Of a stretch of DNA of 64,000 nucleotides, positions 54,545-64,000 are shown in pieces. Origin of the DNA: Trileptium ribeirensis (taxonomy: Eukaryota; Nematoda; Enoplea; Enoplida; Thoracostomopsidae). A program made the translations under genes and the position numbers. The notes under the pieces were generated by a model. It did not search any database. It had not been told where the DNA came from and worked only from the letters and a program-made list of their open reading frames with translations. Location: the NCBI GenBank assembly GCA_030248225.1, contig JASANE010005223.1:1-64000 (forward strand), read 5' to 3'. The stretch's first letter is position 1, and the number at the start of each line of letters is the position of its first letter.

Positions 54545-57500
54545 TCGTCAAAAATAACACGTTTGCTTCCTGAATTTCACAATAACTAGGGTCTTGTCGA
54601 GGCCAAGTTTTCGAATTCTGAATGTATTTTAATACGCGGCATATGTAGCTGCATGGTCACACAATATATTATGTTATAACTCTTGGCAGAGGCATTGCAC
54701 CGAGAAAATACAGAACACGATAGAGACCATGATAGATAGAAACATAGAATCCGTATTTCCGTGGAATGCATAAAATCAGGGAAGTGTCGGGGATCTACAG
54801 AGTAAAAAACACTCTTAAAATTTGTGATTTATAAATATAAAAACATCTTTTTGGTCTACGGTTTTAATATTTGATTAAAATGACCGTAACGCTGCCACCA
54901 TTAAAGTATGGCCGTGTGTGTAATCACTGAACTGTAAATGAGTTCAGGGAGTTGAATTTAGAACGACGAAATGTCATTGAGCGCACAGTAACCACACTCG
55001 CTCAGTTTCCCTTCGCAAAGCGAGTTATTAGTGTTTAGTATTTGTATTTCAAAATTTTCATACTGTCGACTGTGGAATATTCTTGTTGACACAGGATATT
55101 TATACATGTTTGAGAGTCTATAGTTAATACTCGTAGAAATGAACTTTGGGCACAATAGTGATAGATCTCGTTGCCAGGTTTCATCACCGCCCCCCCCCCA
55201 TTTTGAGACGTGTGCTGTGGACCTCGCTTGTGCTACTGTTACTTCATCTTTCCTGAACAGTTTGTTTCTAGCCAACAGTTCTTGCAAGCCGTCATAAAAT
55301 AAGAACATAATACCTTGACTTTTACAAGTGCTGCTCGAGGCAAATATTGCATATTATTATTTGAGGACATCTGATCCAACACTAATTAAATATAATAACA
55401 TAAATTAAATTAAATATAATAACATTAAATAATCGGTGTTTTTTCACTAAAACATTTTACGATGCGCTGTGCGTATGTCAATATTGCTAAAGCTTATATC
55501 GTTGCTTCGGTGAGTTCTCCATTTAAATTAAATATCCAGCAAATCAAAAGATGTAAAACGATATGAAAAACACTGAAACTGGCATTATACTCCCATACAA
55601 AACACTCCTGTAACGACACAAAGTGTAAGTCTGCACATCTGAACATTTGTAAGATAATTACTAAACATAGCCAAAGGTATGCGATAAATTTCGTAAGACG
55701 TAAGCTCCATATAAATGAGGTATCTTCTAATGGACATATATACGTGCCAGGGAATAACCGGAACCGAAATTTACTGGAACCAGAATCAGTCCATTTAAAC
55801 CGTATCCGGGAAATGTTTATTTATCGATAACGATGTCGGTGTTTGATCCGTCAGAGCAAAAATGCCTTTTATGGTGTCACAAAGAGTGTTTTTGTAACGC
55901 ATGGAGCGTAGACTAGATAATTTCGCTACCTCTACTGGCACTAAACATGCGTTTGTTACATATTATTCCGTAGGAAACTTGAAATTATTGGTTTATATGT
56001 TCTAAAATAAAATAAAAGAATCATACTATGATTTTCTGTTCAATGGTAGATACATTGCTCAGTCAGGCTAGCATTGGGCAACCAATGCCCGTTAACTAGA
56101 CTATGTATCACAATGCTATAAGATAAAGTGCGATACTGCTCGCACAGTTTCAATAAATACTGTTCATTACCAAGAACGCAATTTCTGGCTCCGTTGCAGA
56201 TATATTACTCTACTGCAATATAGACTGATTTAGAAAATTTACAGCTGGTGCCTGACGCAATTTATGTTAGCTAAGGCAACAGTTAAGTACTTCTAAACAC
56301 TCCATACTCTGTTTGTTATGTATTTAAGGATGGACCCGTTCAATTCCAAAATACACCATACCTCTCTGAATAGATAAAACAGCTACTACAAGTATACACC
56401 TGGCTTTGTTTTGTTAAACTCCTGCAGGGTCAAAAGGAAATATTCTTATTGAAATTATGTGCCCTACTTGCTTTTCACAGTGCAATTTGCTAAACTAATA
56501 TTTTCTTTTGTATATACAACGTATGTGTTCACCACCGAAGAAGCAAAAATGTGCAAAATTTTTAACCCGAATTCCGGTTCCGGTAGAGTTTTTGACTCTT
56601 GCCAGGATCGCAACAGGAACACATCGCCGGAACCACAATTCCGGTTACTCCCTGATAAGAACATATATATGCAAACTTGCTACTCGGCAGAATACCTAAA
56701 ACGGAGAGAGCGAGGTGAGCGGAATTTCTTTTTACGAGATCGAAACGAAAATATATCGAAAATATTTCGTCTGTTTCTGTTACGCATATCGCAACCTTGA
56801 AAAAACCTTTTACGAGTTGTATTTATTAGATTGAAAATGTGCTTCCCTCTAGAACACACAAAATAGAAGCCGACCACGACTTCCATCTGCTCTTCGTATA
56901 CTTCGAAAAAAAATCGATGTTGCTCTCAGGAAGTCTCATCGTTTCAGCAAGAACTACAATTCAGCCCATATGAGAAATTTTGTCACAGTAGCAGTTTTTG
57001 AGCGATATTGCAGATTTTTACAAATTGATTTTTTCAAAATTTAGACTACGCGAGTTCCTTTTTTTTATGGCGATCAACTATAAACTTATACGATTATTTA
57101 AACCATTAAGCACGTTTGTTTGACACAAGTAATTTGTTGCCCTGTGAGACACTATAGGGGTTTAATATGTTATACTTTTGCAAACAATCATTTTTAAAGT
57201 TTTGTATATTCTAAATATAGTGTACGCAGAAGGCTAGATTAGATTTTGAAGGGATCTATAATTTTGAATCTTTAAATGGTGCCTAAACACATACTAGCCA
57301 CACTCCAACCATCTCCCGTAACCGCCCGAGTTACTAGTTATTACTTTTCACAACAAATTGGCCGATTACAACTTTACAATGCATTTGCCTACGTATGGTT
57401 CTGTATGACATTGCGAAATAGAGGTTGTTAAATTACATTTTGTGCACATTTTGATTGCAAAAACGTTGGCGGTTCGTACAACTAAATCAAAAATTCTACT

Positions 57501-57770
57501 ATATCACTAAAATATAAGCAATCTTTGCAGAACACCGATAACACAACAAATAAACAGTTAGGAATATTAGTGTAATGTTCTGTTAGAAAAGCTCAGACAG
57601 GCTTGTTTGTCTTTCCGATCTCGCAAGGTTAAACTAGTATGAATTCTCAGTGGGTTGAATTAAACGAGCGTAGCCAAGATTTTTAATGGCCTTTTTTTGT
57701 GTATTTTGGTAACACGGATAACTCAACATCGGCTGGGCGTATCGATCTGTGTTCTTTAATTAGAATCGAA
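54545..57770. other. Gene-free stretch
   Basis: Holds a ten-C run at 55190-55199 and CCGGAACC-type fragments at about 55750-55785 and 56566-56655. An open frame on the minus strand near 55200-55308 (DGLQELLARNKLFRKDEV) runs into the poly-C tract and lacks clear splice sites. Confidence 0.35.
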
Positions 57771-57779
57771 ACCGGATTC

Positions 57780-58410
57780 CAATTTCCTTATAAGTGAGCC
57801 AAAGGGGCTTGGATCGGATCAACAGAGTCGTACAAAACTTGTTATGGAGTGTATCTCGACAAATGGTGCAGCTATCTGAGCTAAATTAGTCCTATTTTGT
57901 AGGACAAAAATCTATCTCTATAAGACTGTATATAATGCTCTTATAGTGCATGGTTTGGGACAGAAGCGGTATTTAAACAGGGCCATGAGACCCAAACGGC
58001 AATATCTCAGCAACCGCTCGAGCTGTTGATGTTTTTGGTCTCATTTTGTGCTGTATATCTGCACCGTTCTGTGATTACTTACTCTAGAGACTTGAGTCTA
58101 AATGGAGTTTTGAACATGCTTACGAGACCCAAAACACGCGTGAACGGCAACATGTCCATAGCCTCTACAGCTATATACGTGCTAATGGTCTCAAAGTTTT
58201 GTAGAAAATTCACCATATGAGTAGTTGTACATTGTGAGTTCGTAAATACAGAATAAGCGGGTATATTTTCTCAACTATCCAAGCAACATAGCCCATATTC
58301 TGCTATTTTGTAAGTTAATATAGCTGTGTGTGGCTCTTTAAATTACATATTCAACACTTCATCTTGGCGATGAGACGAGCTACTACTAAAATAATAATTG
58401 CATGTTTGTT
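57780..58410 (+). repeat. Dispersed repeat B, copy 2
   Basis: Collinear with 10270-11010. Landmarks are ATGGAGTGTATCTCGACAAA, ATCTCTATAAGACTGTATA, AGAAGCGGTATTT, TTTTCTCAACTATCCAAGCA and TGGCGATGAGACGAGC. Confidence 0.6.
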
Positions 58411-58502
58411 AACACAAACACCCCAACCGCCTCATGACAGACATAATTAGGCTTCCAAGTATTTCTTTAAAGATTCCGAACATGACAAGAAAAATTAAGG
58501 TT

Positions 58503-58520
58503 CGTTCACACGTGTGAACG
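58503..58520. promoter_or_regulatory. 18-bp perfect palindrome with E-box core upstream of gene 2
   Basis: CGTTCACACGTGTGAACG reads the same on both strands and is centred on CACGTG, the classical bHLH-type E box. It lies 109 bp before the ATG of gene 2. It may be a regulatory site or the abutting ends of a small element. Confidence 0.4.
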
Positions 58521-58628
58521 CAGCTTTACATGATCTTCGTTGCAATTAAAAATTCGATCACATTGCAAAAATATTTGACACGCTAAGAACGTAGAAAGCA
58601 AGGCTTTGCGAAAGTAGTTCAGTATAAA

Positions 58629-58867
58629 ATGTTTTTAGCAAGTATGTATCTAATATGTTTACTATTTCAGCTTTTCATTAATGGCCACTCATTGGGAACT
58701 AATTGCGGTAAACGACTGAGTCAATGCGAGTCACGAAGCGACGCATTAATGAACAACGCGCTGAAGGTAATCTATGGCTGCACACCGGTTCGTGGCCGAC
58801 AGTGGAACAACGCGATGATACAGTACAAACGTTGTCTTGATGCAAACTACAACCCACGTAGCACCAC
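58629..58867 (+). CDS. Gene 2 exon 1 (signal peptide and Cys domain)
   Basis: ATG at 58629, directly after TATAAA (too close to be its TATA box). The donor GTGAGT follows 58867. The exon ends NPRST with two bases of a Thr codon. The start is chosen because the signal peptide follows immediately. Confidence 0.7.
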
Positions 58868-61688
58868 GTGAGTTGGTATAATTGTCGAAAACAGCAGATG
58901 CTATAAGTGTCCAACAACTGTAGGAGTTACACATGCGGGTAAGACCCCTCCCTTATGCCATATTTATTCCAAGACCCGGTACACCCTCGCCGAAGGCGTG
59001 CGGAAAATGTGAGGAAACTTGGCAAAAATTTGCAAGAATAGGAGGAACATTTAGCTAAATTGGGGAAATTAAGAGCTGCTAAAAATTTTGACATTCTATC
59101 ACTCTCCTTGCCGTACCATGCACTTTGACCATCTACCCCTTCACTCAGCAGACGCACCAAGGACACCTAGTTACATGCAATTAGAAAAGCCAATCGCGTA
59201 ACACTGTAATTAGAACATTTTGTAGGGTCGATAGATACGCAACCATTATAACAGACGATTAATAAAAATGCCTTCATGGCTTTCACCTCAACTAATAAAT
59301 ATCATCCATCTCCTGTAGACGTCACTGTAAAACGAATAAAAATATGAATACAAATATCATTATAAACGTATAAAATATGGCAATTTCATGATTTCAAATG
59401 TGTTAATTTATGGCGAGAGATTCCAGGATACAAATAAACCAGCGCAAAAGCCAGTCTATGGCCGGCGGCATGTCTTTCGCGCCGGCGGCATGTCAGGGTT
59501 GGAAACATGAAGACAACCACAACCTTAAACATAAATAAGATCCTACTGAAAACTGTGTTTTTTAGCTTTTAAAGGGTCAACTTCTTTCTTATGGAAGGCT
59601 ATTTTTTGCGAGGGGGCCTGCGAAGTAGGGGCGGGCCCCATTAAAATATTTTTTCTTGTCAATATGTCCCACAAACTAAAACAAACAAAGCAAAACTATG
59701 TCAAAGTCCATCAAATCGTCCTCGAAATATTGGCAGTTTTCCTGAGTTAGGAGAATATATTCTTAGCGGGGCTTTCCGCACTAAAATGTTATTTTTTGTG
59801 TCAACATTTTCCGCAGGCTGATGGAAACGAAAAAATTTGTTAATATTCAATATTCCGTATTTAAAATAGTATAAGAGGGGAGGTCCCCTTATTTGGGGGT
59901 ACATCACCTTTGAAAAAGTTCATCGATGCTTTCGGCATGTCCCTTTGCTTTAAAGAAATGAAGCAAAAGAAGTTTGTCAAAATCCATGAAGCAGTTGAAA
60001 AGTTATAGCATTAAAACCTACAAAATGACACTATTTTTTAATTCAAACAGGGTGGGTTGTGAAAAAGCGTAGGGGATGCCCAAAATATAGTCCCTGCATT
60101 CCATATTGATTTCCTACCCAACAAAAACGCATAAAAATCCATAAACTGTTTCAAAAGTTATAGCTAAAAATATGTGACAAACCCAAAACTTGGGACACAC
60201 ACGCACAAACAGACAGATATACGGCAATTACATTATAAGATAAATTATGTCCGCGTCGAACTAGCGCCGTAAAAGAAGCAAAGGCTGGATCGCGTAGTAA
60301 TAAAACGTAGAATACCGAGAGGTATATATTATTATGTTAAGAAAATCTACTTGTAGTGACACACCCTCATTTTTGACAACTGTATTGTAGTAATATTCCA
60401 TCTCTCGGTATAAAATTTATGAAAATTAAAAACGGCGGGTGATGGATATTCTGCATATATTCCACCTACGACATCCATCGATTAACAATAGATGTTCCTT
60501 TTTCATCTGCTTTTTGCAAAATTTTGACGCCGTGAGTTTCGGCCCGCTGCCAACTCGCCAGAAATGTCTTGCTCAACAGCATACGACTTTATGAATAAAG
60601 TAATCTTTAACCCGTCATCAAAACTGAGGTGTAAGAATATCCATCACCTAATAGTACAAAATTTGACATTGAAAAACGCCGAAGTAAGATCCAAGCGAAA
60701 CTGAGTGCTCGACATGCTTCAGATTATGGCTGTGCTAAAGAACTAGACATACCTTTATCAAAGATTAATAATTCATAAAATATATATCCTCGAATAACAA
60801 GATACAAATTTGTAAAAAAATGGGAAAAATTCTCACATATTGTCAGTATCTGTTGAACTATGGGCAAAATGTTTCTTGGTACAGTTACAGACAGATATAA
60901 AAGCAAATGTTTTGCGAACTGTTCTCGAAAAATTAACAGCTTTTCAATTAATCGCGAACGATTCACTAAAAATTTGCTTTTATAACTGTAAAAATGTGTT
61001 CACTTTTACAATGATAAGTTTATCAGGTAAAGTAAATACAGATAGAACTCTGCAAAAATGACTGTCGTTCGAGGCCCGCATGCAAAGAAATTCTAATTCA
61101 TTTTAAACAGAATTTTACTAATAATTTTAATACATTCGAATTTTCGAGCAAGCCACTCGCTGCAATGCCTCGTTCAAAACAGATAGTCATTTCTGGCGAG
61201 AACATACCATAAATGATAGTGAAGATAAAATTTTTTTAAATTCCACCAAAGTACGATGATGCTATCTAAACCAATGCAAATCTCTAAAAAGCACGTGATG
61301 ACGTGTACTGAATCTTAACAGTTTGAAGAAACAGTACTGCCACGTAAATTGGTTTTCAAATCGCAGCCTCAAATATATTACAATGTCTACGGTTCAATAG
61401 CGATATACAGGAAGACTTGAAACAAATAACGCATGTTGTAAACTGAATTTAGCACGTGTTAAAACTGCATTCATTTGATCAAACATTACACTGAATAAGT
61501 TTTTACTGAATTTTTATCAATTCGCATATACACCAACTGACTTTGTGACATATTTTAGCCCTCCGTACACTGACGACGATAAAGAATCGTTTAAAACTTA
61601 TGGCTACAGTGAATGGTTCGATTTCATGAAGGGAGTATCTGAGTGTGCAGACGCAAACGAGTTAGTTGTCAAAGAGTTGTACAGATAA
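58629..61688 (+). CDS. Gene 2: small secreted cysteine protein, two exons
   Basis: Exons 58629-58867 and 61559-61688 join in phase 2 to give 122 residues. Residues 1-23 (MFLASMYLICLLFQLFINGH then SLG) form a clear signal peptide with a hydrophobic core. The mature part begins TNCGKRLSQCESRSDALMNN and has five cysteines (TNC, SQC, YGC, KRC, SEC). A low-complexity RSTTPPYTDDDKES hinge spans the junction, and the C-terminal half (GYSEWFDFMKGVSECADANE) looks helical. AATAAA follows the TAA by 14 bases. An odd number of cysteines suggests a free Cys, dimerisation, or a missed exon in the 2.7-kb intron. I recognise no family. It lies upstream of, and opposite to, the CKAP5 exons seen. Confidence 0.7.
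58925..59170 (-). mobile_element. MITE family A copy in the intron of gene 2
   Basis: The plus strand reads GAGTTACACATGCGGGTAAG, CCATATTTATTCC, a GGCAAAAATTTGC middle, CATCTACCCC and ends GGACACCTAG: the family in reverse. Confidence 0.5.
60437..60648. repeat. Inverted repeat pair, about 210 bp apart
   Basis: GGTGATGGATATTC at 60438 is matched perfectly by GAATATCCATCACC near 60635. This could be the ends of a MITE; no target duplication is obvious. Confidence 0.5.
61559..61688 (+). CDS. Gene 2 exon 2 (terminal)
   Basis: The acceptor TTGTGACATATTTTAG precedes 61559. One base completes the Thr codon, then PPYTDDDKESFKTYGYSEWF, DFMKGVSECADANELVVKEL, YR and TAA. Confidence 0.7.
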
Positions 61689-61702
61689 TAACTAATAATT
61701 GC

Positions 61703-61708
61703 AATAAA
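61703..61708 (+). promoter_or_regulatory. Poly(A) signal of gene 2
   Basis: AATAAA 14 bases after the TAA of gene 2, followed by GTCAGTGG. Confidence 0.65.
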
Positions 61709-61709
61709 G

Positions 61710-64000
61710 TCAGTGGATTTATACATACGGAACCGCAACAATCGGGTTTATTTCTCTACCTATTCAGTATGAACACAAAGATAATACATTATTACTAACT
61801 TATACTGCAACATAAAAATTAATTATGGCCATGTAATTGAAAAATTTAACACGTGTGTCGGTAGCCGAGCAGATAATCTACATGGTACAACTACATACTT
61901 CCAACAATGCTAAATAGTATATTATAAAACTACTGATCACACAAAGAAGCATGGCTGGAGCGGAAGTGTATTTTTTAATATTTTGAAAATACAGTTCCTA
62001 ACGGCACAATCGGTGTAATAATTTGACGCTACTCTGCACGTCGTAATTAGACGCAATACAACAGCAGCTGATTATTTCTGAAATTTAAAAATCAGAGCAC
62101 CGATCGCATTAGGTAACGGTAGTTACTATCTTGAGATGGTCCGATCAAATTTTAATGTAACAATAATTTAAAATATATACTTATTCATCAACATTTCTGT
62201 TTTAGTCGATAGGTAGTTTAGCAGCTGTACGGATGTAGACCCAAGCACACTAGCATGTTTATGACTATTCATATTCATCAAAATGATTTCAATAGTGCTA
62301 AGTTACGTTGTCAGTTAAACATTGAACAACCGATTGTTCCACAAAACGGAGTTTTATCTTAGCCTTACTTTTGCAACACCAACAATAAGTATTAATAATG
62401 AAGGCAATACAAATGTTCCACATATCCCATTAATCTTATCGATGAGTTTCACGGTTACCGCAGTGGACGATGAACCAATTTTTGGCACTGAAGGCAACCC
62501 ATCTCCAAGCCACCCATCCCCTTTAGCTAAAACGCTGCAGTAGATACAAGCATCATCCTTATTCCTTAGCAGCAAACGTTACTAGTTCAATGATCTGATT
62601 AAAGAATGCCCAACTGATTTTGGGCCAAAATCAATATTGCCCTGATACTCACGGCTTTGGGCCAAATCAAAACAAGTTCGCTATTTAGATGTGATTAAAA
62701 AGTATCTCTGCCTTTGTGGTTACTCTTTAGTTTTCAAAATGCCAAGGGAGCGTTATAATATACAACTTTAGGTGCTGGAACGCGTATGAATACGACCGAG
62801 TGACGGAGAAGTGTGAAACGCAAGTCAACTGGGACAATATACCATGTCAGTGAAACAACAACAACTCCACTGAATACGATTATTATGAAATTCATGTGAT
62901 TGCACTACATTTATAAAGCTGTTAGTAATGCATTATAAAAGCAGTAAAGAAGAGATATAGTGCTTCTGTCACAAAAAAACTGCAACATTTCGAGCGAGTG
63001 AGCGTTGGCGAACGGCGAGCAAATCCCAATCTCCCAAGATTTCGAAAGTATTACAATTAGTATTAAATTAAACAATAGTTCCATTTTAAAACAAATTGCT
63101 TTCTGGCGATTTGCGAGTGAGTGTCAAGAGAACGCCATTCATTTTTTGCGATTACTGAGCATTATTTTATTCCAAAAATAAAACAACTCGACTAATTCCA
63201 ACAAAAACAGCAAATCTGAATAGAAATTTACAGCTCTGATGCATTCAAGTAGTCGTTCCCCCATATGAATACAGTCGAATAGAAGAACAAAGTTCAAGGA
63301 AATCACGTTGAATATGTCAATTGTCTACATACTGCACATTAATCAATTGCTACCTGCAAAAATTATTGCAAAAACAAATTCCGGTCGAAACATCAAATTA
63401 TTTATTTAAACAATCTGAACAAACCTCAAATTATTTATTTAAACATTATCAAAACTTAAAAGGAATTTCATTAGTAGCAATGGTAGGTTTTTCTCTGCTG
63501 CTGCCAGGACGTCTCTTTATAGAATTCATCATCTGTTATTGCAATAAACAAGTGCCTCTAATCTTATCATGGAATATGCTAAACTACTTTAAAAAATTGC
63601 AATCGACGTGGACCCAAGGCCGCTACAAATGAAACAATGGGCAATACGGCTAATATGCAATCATCGCCAAGGTAACCGTTGAGCGTTCGACAGCTGTTCC
63701 ACAGTTTCTATTTCTAAAAACGGCTTTTAGGATGAGATATAGCTGTCGTCTTCGAATCTTGCGTGAGAGATAAAATAGGTTAAAAATGTTGTCAGGAGCT
63801 CATGAATAAAGTCATATTTTGCTACAAATACTATTTCTGTACTCTTGCATACTATTAAATAAATCTGCGTTGGACTGTAGAGATAACAACAGTTGTTTGA
63901 GACCTGTTGGATAGCGCCTGCCTGTACGATGGACAAATCCTAAACAATTTGGCTTTACCAAACTGCCCTGGAAGTATTTGACGGAACAGAACTGCATGGC
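61710..64000. other. Gene-free right end of the window
   Basis: No exon with good splice sites. A 20-bp word TCAAATTATTTATTTAAACA is duplicated at about 63393 and 63425. A GCGAGCGA-rich patch at 62985-63165 resembles the interior of the MITE at 44972. An open frame on the minus strand near 63840-63920 (GLKQLLLSLQSNADLFNSMQ) could be an exon but cannot be tied to any gene. Confidence 0.35.

Noticed and set aside
54958..55308. 116-residue minus-strand frame with DGLQELLARNKLFRKDEV
   Set aside because: Runs through a ten-C tract, lacks clear splice sites, and does not match CKAP5.
60724..61061. Open frames on both strands between the two exons of gene 2
   Set aside because: A CAG at 60843 could be an acceptor, but no matching donor keeps gene 2 in frame, and both strands are equally open.
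63812..63997. Minus-strand frame (GLKQLLLSLQSNADLFNSMQ) considered as an upstream CKAP5 exon
   Set aside because: It does not match any remembered CKAP5 segment, and the donor choices are weak.

Overview
This is an AT-rich, intron-rich stretch of an invertebrate animal nuclear genome. Exons are short (66-239 bp) with GT-AG boundaries, introns run from about 0.4 to 8 kb, there are no operons, and the DNA between exons is packed with decayed DNA transposons, MITEs, tandem repeats and one dead non-LTR retrotransposon. I cannot name the lineage. The conserved gene is pan-eukaryotic and the two small cysteine-containing genes match nothing I recognise. Layout: (1) 1-13.2 kb, plus strand: five splice-phase-compatible exons (1775-13202) of an unrecognised, acidic, cysteine-containing protein with a repeated C-x-K-x-G-x-D motif and a furin-like basic segment; its 5' end lies left of the window. 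(2) 13.2-25.9 kb: gene-free DNA between two convergent genes, with a two-copy 0.84-kb tandem repeat, a 45-bp x 7 minisatellite, hairpins and a poly-C tract. (3) 25.95-48.0 kb, minus strand: nine well-supported exons covering the C-terminal part of the microtubule polymerase XMAP215/ch-TOG/Msps (CKAP5), from after TOG5 to the stop codon. Its introns hold two neighbouring 1.4-1.6-kb terminal-inverted-repeat elements with 4-bp target duplications and repeated GGTCGGGGG blocks, a dead RNase H domain, and a satellite-like array. (4) 48-64 kb: further MITEs, including a hAT-type element with a perfect 8-bp target duplication and a MITE family whose 3' half has become a 126-bp tandem array, two tRNA-like remnants, and a plus-strand two-exon gene (58629-61688) for a small secreted cysteine protein. 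No CKAP5 exon was found upstream of 48016, so the secreted-protein gene may sit inside a CKAP5 intron on the opposite strand. The genes do not look functionally linked. CKAP5 is a housekeeping spindle and microtubule gene; the two flanking genes look lineage-restricted. All exon calls come from reading splice sites, phase continuity and, for CKAP5, remembered similarity to human CKAP5. Nothing was computed.
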